From positions 929,526-993,525 of the forward strand of contig NZ_JMIT01000001.1 in NCBI RefSeq assembly GCF_000731675.1: 64,000 nt of DNA, read 5' to 3'. The notes beneath the pieces were generated by a model. That model worked only from the letters and a program-made list of their open reading frames with translations, ran no database searches and was not told where the DNA came from. The position numbers were made by a program, and so were the translations under genes. Position 1 is the first letter of the stretch. Each line of letters opens with the position of its first letter. Source of the stretch: Pseudomonas capeferrum (GTDB lineage: Bacteria > Pseudomonadota > Gammaproteobacteria > Pseudomonadales > Pseudomonadaceae). Below, in pieces: positions 26,869-33,956 of this stretch.

Positions 26869-28240
26869 TACCCAGAACACCATCGCCCATTACCTGAACC
26901 ACTGCGGTGCGCCGCTGGACAGTGGCCGCGAGCAACCCGAATACCTTGGCCTCAGCCTGCGCAAGCGCCTCGAACTGCTGCAGCGCAGCCCCGCGCTGGC
27001 GGCTGACTGGGCCGCGCAGTACGACGCCTGGCGCGACCATGCCGACAGCCACTATCGGTGCCTGACCAGCACCCGCCCGGCCGAGGCACCGTGGTTTCGG
27101 CTGGGGGTCAAGGACACCGTGGATGTCGCCGGCCTGCCGACCCGTCTGGGGCTGCGCAGCTACCGTCACTACCCGCAGCGCAGCGCCAAGGCGCTGACCT
27201 GCCTCGATTCGCGCATCGTGCTGACCAGCAAAGTGGCGACCACCGAGTTGAACATTGCGTTCGGCGCAGGCTGTCGCAACCCGCACTACCCGAGCATCGA
27301 TCCGTCAGGGTCCAGTACAGGGTCTGCGGTCTCCGTGGCGGCGGGCCTGTGCGATATTTCGTTGGGTACCGATGTACTCGGTTCGGTGCGCTGGCCGGCA
27401 TCGCACTGCGGCATGGTCGGCTTGCGCATGACCCAGAAGGCCGCCAGCCTAGCCGGGGTATTCCCACTGTCGCCACGCATGGACGCCCTCGGTTGGGTCA
27501 CCCGCAGTGCCGACGACCTCGACTTGCTACTGCCATGGCTGGGCCTGGCACCGCTGCTGGGGGATCAGCAACCGCTCAAGCCGCACTACCGAGTTGGCCT
27601 GTTGGCGCACGCCCTGGACCCGGCACTGACCAGCGCGCCCATGCTCGACATGCTGGGCCAGGCCCGAACCGCCTTTGCCGACCTGGGCATGACGCCGCGC
27701 GACGTCGCCATGCCGGAACTGTGGGCCTGCCGTGGCGATGCCTGGCAGCTGTGTGCGCGTGACGCCTGGCTGGCCTCGGCCGCCTGGGCACGCCGCTTCG
27801 ACAGCGAACTGCACTGGTCGACCCTCAGTGCGCTCAAGGTCGGTGAAGGGGTGAGCGACAGCGATTATCAGCGCATTCATGGGCGCATGGACGCCGTGCG
27901 CGGGGGCATCGATGCCTGGTTCGACAGCGCCCAGGTGGACTTCGTGGTCTTTCCGATGGACCCGAACCGGCCATTCGACCGGCGCAACCCGCAACCGGGT
28001 GACTCGACCATTCCGTCACCCCACGATCACGATTACCCGCAGAAGATCGGCTTCACCCCACTGGCCAGTTTCAGCGGCCTGCCAGCCATCACCGTGCCGG
28101 TTGCCCTCAGTGCCGACGGCAAGGCGCCGTTGGCCATCCAGATCATGGGCCGACGCGACAGCGAGCAGCAGCTGCTGGACATCGCCAAACGGCTACAGGC
28201 GTTGATCGGCCTGCTGCCTACCCGCCGTCTTCAGGTGTAA
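26855..28240 (+). CDS. amidase-signature family amidase
   Basis: A 461-residue soluble enzyme. The Ser-cisSer-Lys triad is recognisable: Lys in LGVKDTVDV (about residue 84), Ser in DPSGSSTGSAVSVAAG (about 150-165) and the nucleophile region DVLGSVRWPA (about 173-182). The family cleaves or transfers amide and ester bonds. In this operon it might release the carrier-bound product, trim an amide made by the adjacent amidotransferase, or form an amide in reverse. ATG 26855 lies 14 bp inside the preceding gene, with AAGGA at 26842-26846; longer in-frame starts would overlap far more. Confidence 0.88.
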   Translation: MSHADTQNTIAHYLNHCGAPLDSGREQPEYLGLSLRKRLELLQRSPALAADWAAQYDAWRDHADSHYRCLTSTRPAEAPWFRLGVKDTVDVAGLPTRLGLRSYRHYPQRSAKALTCLDSRIVLTSKVATTELNIAFGAGCRNPHYPSIDPSGSSTGSAVSVAAGLCDISLGTDVLGSVRWPASHCGMVGLRMTQKAASLAGVFPLSPRMDALGWVTRSADDLDLLLPWLGLAPLLGDQQPLKPHYRVGLLAHALDPALTSAPMLDMLGQARTAFADLGMTPRDVAMPELWACRGDAWQLCARDAWLASAAWARRFDSELHWSTLSALKVGEGVSDSDYQRIHGRMDAVRGGIDAWFDSAQVDFVVFPMDPNRPFDRRNPQPGDSTIPSPHDHDYPQKIGFTPLASFSGLPAITVPVALSADGKAPLAIQIMGRRDSEQQLLDIAKRLQALIGLLPTRRLQV

Positions 28241-28250
28241 GGAGCGAGCC

Positions 28251-30086
28251 ATGTGCGGAATTACCGGCTGGGTGGACTACACCCGCGACCTGAGCCAACA
28301 GCGCCAGGTGCTCGGCGCCATGACCGACACCCTGGCCCTGCGCGGGCCAGATGCCAGCGGCAGCTGGCAGCACCGGCATGCCTTGCTGGGCCACCGGCGC
28401 CTGGCGATCATCGACCTGAGCGGTGGCGTGCAGCCGATGACCTACCGCTTCGCCAGTGGTGAGGAAGTGGCGCTGGTGTATACCGGCGAGGTCTATAACC
28501 ACAATGCCCTGCGCGAGCGCCTGCGCCAGGCCGGGCACACCTTTCAGACGCACAGCGACACCGAAGTGGTGCTGCACGCTTACCTGGAGTGGGGCGAGCA
28601 GTGCTGCGACTACCTCAATGGCATGTTCGCCTTTGCCGTGTTCGACGGGCGCGATGGCCATTTCCTGCTGGTACGTGATCGCCTGGGGGTCAAGCCGCTG
28701 TACTACGCCCGCCACCAGCAGGGGCTGCTGTTCGGCTCGGAGATCAAGGCGGTGCTGGCGCACCCCGACTTCGCCAGTGCCCTGGACGCGGTCGGCCTGG
28801 TGGATGCCCTGAGCCTGAGCCGGGGTACCACCCGCACGGCGTTGCGCGGGGTCAGCGAACTGCCGCCCGGGCATCGGTTGTCCTTGCGGCCCCAGGGGCA
28901 GGTCAGAATCAGCCGCTATTGGCAACTGCAACGCCGAGCGCACGAGGACGACCTGGCGACCACGGTCGAGCGCACTCGCGAGCTGCTCGACAACGCGCTG
29001 GGCGAGCAGCTGCACGCCGATGTGCCGGTCTGCTCGCTGCTGTCCGGTGGCCTGGACTCGACCCTGCTCACCGCCATGGCGCAACAACGGCTTCAGGCGG
29101 AGCAGGGCGGGGCGGTGAACTCGTTCTCGGTGGATTTCGTCGGCCAGGCCGAACAGTTTCAGAGCGACGCGTTTCGCCCGGAGCGCGATCAACCTTACGC
29201 CCTGGCTGCCGCGCAGTACATCGGCAGCCAGCACCAGACCATCCTGATCGACAACCGCGAGCTGGTAGCGGACGCAGCGCGTCTGGCGGTGTACCGCGCC
29301 AATGACAGCGCGGCAACCTTCGGCGACGTGGATACCTCGCTGTACCTGCTGTTCAAGGCCATCCGCGCGCACTCTACGGTGGCAATATCCGGTGAGGCGG
29401 CAGACGAGGTATTTGGCGGCTATGCCTGGTTCCGCGATCCGCAGGCCGTGGCGGCAGCGCGCTTCCCTTGGTTGTCGCGCATGCAACTGCTGCAGCCTGG
29501 GCTGATCAACCCGGAGTTCAACCGTACCTGCGACTTTGCCGGCTATCAGGACAGCTGCTATCACCAGGCCATGGACAGCGTCGAGCACCTGCCGGGTGAC
29601 AGCCCGCTGGAGCGGCGCATGCGCGAGATCTGCCACATGCACCTGCAGCGTTGGCTGCCGATTCTGCTCGACCGCAAGGACCGCCTGAGCATGGCCGCCA
29701 GCCTCGAAGTGCGGGTGCCGTTCACGGACCACACCTTGGTGGAGTACGTGTACAACGTGCCGTGGTCGATCAAGGGCAAGGATGGCGAGGAAAAATGGTT
29801 GCTCAAGCAAGCCAGCGCCGGCCTGGTGCCGCCTGCGGTGTTGCAGCGGCGCAAGAGCCCGTACCCGACGTCGGCCAACCTGGCCTATGAACGCTTCCTG
29901 CGGGGGCGCATCGGGCAGTTGCTGAATGCGCCAGGCCAGCCGGTGTTTCAGGTCATCGACCGTGGCCAGCTGGCCGCCGAGTTGCGCCAGCCCGAGGGCT
30001 ACTTCAACTCGCAGCTGCGGCGCAACAACCTGGAGACCGCCTTGGCGCTCGATACCTGGCTGCAGGAGTATCGCCTGACGCTGTAG
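28251..30086 (+). CDS. asnB: asparagine-synthase-type glutamine amidotransferase
   Basis: A 611-residue two-domain enzyme. The glutaminase domain (about 1-190) starts MCGITGWVD with nucleophile Cys-2 and has RGPDASG, GHRRLAIIDLSGG and YTGEVYNH; the last usually reads YNGE/YTGE in this clade. The synthetase domain has the ATP-pyrophosphatase loop LLSGGLDSTLL (about 263) and SGEAADEVFGGY (about 380). Ordinary AsnB converts aspartate to asparagine, but operon members often amidate or cyclise pathway carboxylates (beta-lactam synthetase, carbapenam synthetase). As last gene of a seven-gene coupled operon it is probably dedicated to that pathway. ATG 28251 follows AAGGAG (28240-28245). Confidence 0.88.
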   Translation: MCGITGWVDYTRDLSQQRQVLGAMTDTLALRGPDASGSWQHRHALLGHRRLAIIDLSGGVQPMTYRFASGEEVALVYTGEVYNHNALRERLRQAGHTFQTHSDTEVVLHAYLEWGEQCCDYLNGMFAFAVFDGRDGHFLLVRDRLGVKPLYYARHQQGLLFGSEIKAVLAHPDFASALDAVGLVDALSLSRGTTRTALRGVSELPPGHRLSLRPQGQVRISRYWQLQRRAHEDDLATTVERTRELLDNALGEQLHADVPVCSLLSGGLDSTLLTAMAQQRLQAEQGGAVNSFSVDFVGQAEQFQSDAFRPERDQPYALAAAQYIGSQHQTILIDNRELVADAARLAVYRANDSAATFGDVDTSLYLLFKAIRAHSTVAISGEAADEVFGGYAWFRDPQAVAAARFPWLSRMQLLQPGLINPEFNRTCDFAGYQDSCYHQAMDSVEHLPGDSPLERRMREICHMHLQRWLPILLDRKDRLSMAASLEVRVPFTDHTLVEYVYNVPWSIKGKDGEEKWLLKQASAGLVPPAVLQRRKSPYPTSANLAYERFLRGRIGQLLNAPGQPVFQVIDRGQLAAELRQPEGYFNSQLRRNNLETALALDTWLQEYRLTL

Positions 30087-30088
30087 GG

Positions 30089-31030
30089 CTACAGGATCAA
30101 AGGGCTCTGCAGGGTGTCGCTGAAGCGCTTCGGCGCGCCCTGGTCGAGCATGGCGATGAAGCTGCCCAAGGCAGGCGAGGCGTTCTGAGTGTTCCAGTTC
30201 ATGTACAGGCCCATGGTCGGGGTCGGCTGGTCCTTGATCGGGCGTATCGGCCGGAACTGCACACGGTCGCGCAGCGTGGAGTAGGCGATCGACTCGGGCA
30301 CCAGGGCCACGCCGAAACCACAGGCCACCAGGCCGATCAAGGTATGGATCTGCGCCGCTTCCTGGACAACCTTGGGGTAGAAACCGGCCGACTCGCACAG
30401 GGCGATCAACTGGCTGTGGTAGCCACTGCCCAGGGCTTGCGGGGTGAACACGAAGTCCTCTTCGGCGAAGTCGCGCAGGTCGACCAGGGGCTGCTGCGCT
30501 TTGGCGTGGCTGGCCGGCAGGGCCATGATGATCTGCTCGTTCAGCAACAGCCGCGATGCGATGATGTCGGGCGGCATCGGCAGTTTACGCATGAAGCCGA
30601 TGTCGGCTTCGCCGGCCAACAAGGCCTTGGCCTGGGAGGCTGAGGGCATCTCCCGGATGGTCAGGCGCACATTCGGGTAGACCTCGCGGAACCTGCGCAA
30701 GGTGGTGAGCAGCGACTCGTAGTACGCGATGGAAATGGCCGTGATGGTCAGCTTGCCGCAGATGCCTTCGGAAACATTGCGCGCGTACTCGATGCCTTGC
30801 TCCAGTTCCTTGAGCGTGCGGTAGGCGGTTTCCAGGAAGGCCATGCCGGCGGCGGTCAGCTTGACCCCACGCTTGTTGCGCAAGAACAGGCTGAAGCCGA
30901 GCTTTTCTTCAAGGCGGTTGATCGCTTGGCTCAGGGGCGGCTGCGCCATGTGCAGGCGGATGGCAGCCTTGTGGAAGTGCAGTTCCTCGGCCACGGCAAT
31001 GAACTGCCTGAGCAAACGTGTTTCGATCAT
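30089..31030 (-). CDS. LysR-family transcriptional regulator
   Basis: A 313-residue LTTR with an N-terminal winged helix (LLRQFIAVAEELHFHKAAIRLHM followed by AQPPLSQAINRLEEKLG) and a substrate-binding C-terminal domain. I chose the start at 31030 (MIETRLLRQF) because AAGGA lies 8 nt upstream on that strand; two earlier Met codons (31045, 31051) lack a site. It is divergent from the SDR/SMP-30 fusion gene across a perfect TGATATC-N5-GATATCA palindrome, so that gene is its likely target. It converges on the end of the asnB operon, 2 bp apart, which makes control of that operon less likely. Confidence 0.88.
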   Translation of the reverse strand: MIETRLLRQFIAVAEELHFHKAAIRLHMAQPPLSQAINRLEEKLGFSLFLRNKRGVKLTAAGMAFLETAYRTLKELEQGIEYARNVSEGICGKLTITAISIAYYESLLTTLRRFREVYPNVRLTIREMPSASQAKALLAGEADIGFMRKLPMPPDIIASRLLLNEQIIMALPASHAKAQQPLVDLRDFAEEDFVFTPQALGSGYHSQLIALCESAGFYPKVVQEAAQIHTLIGLVACGFGVALVPESIAYSTLRDRVQFRPIRPIKDQPTPTMGLYMNWNTQNASPALGSFIAMLDQGAPKRFSDTLQSPLIL

Positions 31031-31130
31031 TCTACGTTCCTTCATCGACATGCAGGGTGCCCGGAAGGCGGCCGGGCCGCCCCTGCAAGGCGGCCATCAT
31101 AGTGCGTGGCACCCGAGTGACAAAGCCCGG

Positions 31131-31149
31131 TGATATCCCTGAGATATCA
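31131..31149. promoter_or_regulatory. LysR-type operator palindrome
   Basis: TGATATC-CCTGA-GATATCA is a perfect 7-5-7 inverted repeat with the T-N11-A geometry of LysR regulators. It is midway between the divergent LysR gene and the SDR/SMP-30 gene. Confidence 0.65.
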
Positions 31150-31227
31150 AAGTTGCATGCTTTTAATATTAAGTCATTGATTTTTTTATTGTTATCGTAA
31201 AAAAGGAGAATCTGAAGGTGCCCCGCA

Positions 31228-32952
31228 ATGCCCATGACAGACCCTTTCAATAATAAAGTTGCCATCATTACCGGTGCCGCCCAAGGGCTGGGCCTGGCCT
31301 ATGCCATGGCGCTGGCCGAGCGTGGCGCCCGGGTGGTGATCAGCGACCTGGGGACTGACCGCGCTGGCCAAGGGCAAGACCCGTCAGCACTGGACCAGGC
31401 GCTCGAGGCCCTGCAGGCCAAGGGCTGCAACGTGGTCGCCCATGCCGGGCAACTGGAAGACGAACGTGAATGCCAGCAGTTGATCGAGCTGGCCATCGAG
31501 CATTTCGGCTCGCTGGACATCCTCATTCACAATGCTGGTTGGGTCGATTACCAGGGGATCGAGGCGCAGGAAGAGGGCTTTCTTCAGCGTGCGCTGGGCA
31601 TCAGCGTGCACGCCCCGGTGTGGCTGGCCAAGCATGCCTGGAAGTACCTCAAGCACTCGGCGGCGCCGCGTGTGGTGCTGACCACCTCGGACCGCGCCAT
31701 GTACCAGCGCTATTCGCAGCCCGGCCTGGTGGCCTACTCGGCCGGCAAGATGGCCCAGGTCGGCATCATGAACGCGTTGAGCATGGAAGGGCAGGAGCAC
31801 GGCATTCTGGTCAATGCCATCTCGCCCGTGGCCAAGACCCGCATGTGGGGCGTGACCGACGCACCGGAAGAGCTCAAGCCCGAATGGGTCACGCCGGGGG
31901 TGTTGTACCTGGCCAGTTCACTGTGCCGTGACACGGGGTACATCCTGCGTGCCAGCAACGGGCAGTTCACCGCCACCCGTTTCACCGAGAACAGCGGCGT
32001 CAGCTACCCGCGCGACCTGGCGCGGGTGCAGGCGGGCAACCTCAAGGAAGTGGCCGAACGCTGGAGCCGTATCAAGGAATGCCACTATGTGCCGGTCAAG
32101 GTCGCCAACACCCGTGCCGACTTGGGCGAAAGCCCGGTCTGGGACGTGCACAGCGGCGCGCTGTACTTCGTCGACATCTCCGGTGGGCGCATCAATCGGC
32201 TGAACCCGGATGGTGAGGTCGAGAGCCTGTATGAATCGGCGGCGCGCATTGGTGCCCTGGCGTTGACCGACAAGGGCAACCTGATCTTCACCGAAGACTC
32301 CAGCGTCGCCATTCTTGACGTGAACGCGCGCAAGGTGCGGCAGTGTTCCGTGCCGGTCCATCCGCGTTCAACCTACCGCTTCAACGATGGCGCCTGCGAC
32401 CCCCAGGGGCGTTTTGTCAGCGGCCTGATGGACGAAGCGCCCAGCGGCAATACCGGTGCCTTGTTCCGTTTCGAGGCACAGCTGAGCGACGAGGTGATCC
32501 ACGACGGCATGGCACTGCCCAATGGCCTGGCCTGGTCGGAAGATGGGCACACCGTGTACTTCGTCGACTCGGTCGCCCGTTCCATCTACCGCGCCGAATA
32601 CCTGCCGGAAGGCCGCCTGGCCGAAGTCGTGCTGTTCGCCGAAACCCCCGCCGAGCTGGGCCGCCCGGATGGCATTGCGCTGGACCGTGAGGGCGGGCTG
32701 TGGGTCTGCCAGTTCAATGGCAGTTGCCTGTTGCGTTACGACCGTAACGGCCACCTGACCGACCAGGTGGTGATGCCGGTGCCACGCCCGACCAGTTGCT
32801 GCTTTGGCGGCGAAGGCATGGCCACCTTGTACATCACCACGGCGCGTTTCGGCATGAACGCGGTTGAACTGCGGCACTATCCGGATGCCGGCGACCTCTA
32901 CGCCATTCGCCCGGAGATCGCTGGCATCCACCGCCACGCCTTCAAGGAGTGA
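31228..32952 (+). CDS. fused short-chain dehydrogenase and SMP-30/gluconolactonase
   Basis: A 574-residue two-domain protein. Residues about 8-255 are an SDR: cofactor loop TGAAQGLGLA, IHNAGWVDY, a Ser in VLTTSDR and the YSAGK pair. Residues about 285-570 are a six-bladed SMP-30/regucalcin propeller with GESPVWD (metal Glu), FNDGACDPQGRF (Asn) and RPDGIALDREGG (Asp). An aldose dehydrogenase yields a lactone and a gluconolactonase hydrolyses it, so the fusion may channel a sugar lactone to an aldonate. Met 3 (31234) is an alternative start; AAGGAG (31202-31207) is rather distant. Divergent from its probable LysR regulator. Substrate unknown. Confidence 0.85.
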   Translation: MPMTDPFNNKVAIITGAAQGLGLAYAMALAERGARVVISDLGTDRAGQGQDPSALDQALEALQAKGCNVVAHAGQLEDERECQQLIELAIEHFGSLDILIHNAGWVDYQGIEAQEEGFLQRALGISVHAPVWLAKHAWKYLKHSAAPRVVLTTSDRAMYQRYSQPGLVAYSAGKMAQVGIMNALSMEGQEHGILVNAISPVAKTRMWGVTDAPEELKPEWVTPGVLYLASSLCRDTGYILRASNGQFTATRFTENSGVSYPRDLARVQAGNLKEVAERWSRIKECHYVPVKVANTRADLGESPVWDVHSGALYFVDISGGRINRLNPDGEVESLYESAARIGALALTDKGNLIFTEDSSVAILDVNARKVRQCSVPVHPRSTYRFNDGACDPQGRFVSGLMDEAPSGNTGALFRFEAQLSDEVIHDGMALPNGLAWSEDGHTVYFVDSVARSIYRAEYLPEGRLAEVVLFAETPAELGRPDGIALDREGGLWVCQFNGSCLLRYDRNGHLTDQVVMPVPRPTSCCFGGEGMATLYITTARFGMNAVELRHYPDAGDLYAIRPEIAGIHRHAFKE

Positions 32953-33892
32953 GCTGATGCATCCGGCTGGCCGGTAACACGGCCAGCTCGCCAAAGCGCT
33001 GCGCTGCATCGATGTAGCGCAGCGCCGACTTGGCGTCTTTCCAGCCCACGTAGCTCATCAACGCCTTCAGCTCCCAACCATTGGCCGTGGCCCAGGTGGC
33101 GAAACCGCGGCGCAGGGAGTGGCCGGTGTACAACGCCGCCGGCACCCCGGCACGCTCCAGCATGCGCCTGAGCAGGCCGACCAGGCTGTTGCTGTTGAGC
33201 GGCGCGTCGCCGAGGTTGCCCCAGCGGTCGAGCTTGCGAAACACCGGGCCATGCGCGATGCCGGCCACTTCCAGCCATTGCAGGTAGGCGGTGACCGGGC
33301 ACAGCGCCTTGAGTGCCGGTGTGCGGTGCTGCACGCCAAGCGCTTCCCGGTCGCCCTTGCTGCGCGGCAGGAACAGCGTGATGCCGACACCCGCCTCGGC
33401 CTGGATATGTTCGATGCGCAGCCGGGCCAGCTCATCACCGCGAAACCCTCGCCAGAACCCCAGCAACAGCAACGCGGCATCGCGACGTGCGCGGCGCAGC
33501 GCGGTCAGGTCATGGTTTTCGAGTGCCTGGCGAGCTTCGTCCTCGAAGCACTGCACCGCCGTTTGCAGGTGCTGCAGCAACAGCGGTGCGGCCTGCTTCG
33601 GAGGGGTCGGGTGCAGGGTGCGGATACCGCGTAGCACCTGGCGCACCAGCGCTGCCTTGGTCGGGTCAGGGAAGCCCTGGCTGATATGCCATTGGCTAAG
33701 GGCCGCAAGGCGTTGGCGCAGGGTGCTCACGGCGTGCTGTCCGGCGTGGTCGGCCAGGTAGCGGGCTACCGCCTCGGCAGTGGCCGGCAGAAAGCCGCCC
33801 CATTGGGTCTCGAAATGGTCGATGGCAGCCTGGTAGCTGCGCCGCGTGTTGTCGCGGGTGGCGGCGCGGACGTAGCGCTCGATGTCGGTCAT
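32942..33892 (-). CDS. tyrosine recombinase (phage-integrase family)
   Basis: A 316-residue site-specific recombinase. An N-terminal SAM-like core-binding domain (about 1-90) precedes the catalytic domain with Arg I in GFRGDELARL (about 160), the box II HSLRRGFAT (His-x-x-Arg, about 262-268) and the nucleophile Tyr in SALRYID (about 297). I chose the start at 33892 (MTDIERYVRAAT); a longer frame to 33979 overlaps the next gene. It stands alone with no flanking repeats, tRNA or phage genes recognised, so it may be a resident chromosomal recombinase. It overlaps the end of the convergent fusion gene by 11 bp. Confidence 0.85.
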   Translation of the reverse strand: MTDIERYVRAATRDNTRRSYQAAIDHFETQWGGFLPATAEAVARYLADHAGQHAVSTLRQRLAALSQWHISQGFPDPTKAALVRQVLRGIRTLHPTPPKQAAPLLLQHLQTAVQCFEDEARQALENHDLTALRRARRDAALLLLGFWRGFRGDELARLRIEHIQAEAGVGITLFLPRSKGDREALGVQHRTPALKALCPVTAYLQWLEVAGIAHGPVFRKLDRWGNLGDAPLNSNSLVGLLRRMLERAGVPAALYTGHSLRRGFATWATANGWELKALMSYVGWKDAKSALRYIDAAQRFGELAVLPASRMHQLTP

Positions 33893-33956
33893 GGTGCGGT
33901 AGCCGGTATTCAGTGGTGACACGATAAACCGAATCGGCGGGTATGTCCTGGCACAC

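Noticed and set aside
28484-28510. Thr in place of Asn in the YNGE oxyanion motif of the amidotransferase
   Set aside because: YTGE is common in a large clade of active AsnB enzymes, so it is not evidence of lost glutaminase activity.
28218-30398. Long open frame on the minus strand opposite the asparagine-synthase gene
   Set aside because: Its protein is Gln/His/Arg-rich without family features, as expected for antisense reading of a high-GC gene; the plus-strand gene has clear motifs.
32942-33892. Prophage or genomic island around the recombinase
   Set aside because: Neighbours are ordinary metabolic and signalling genes and no attachment repeats or tRNA were found.
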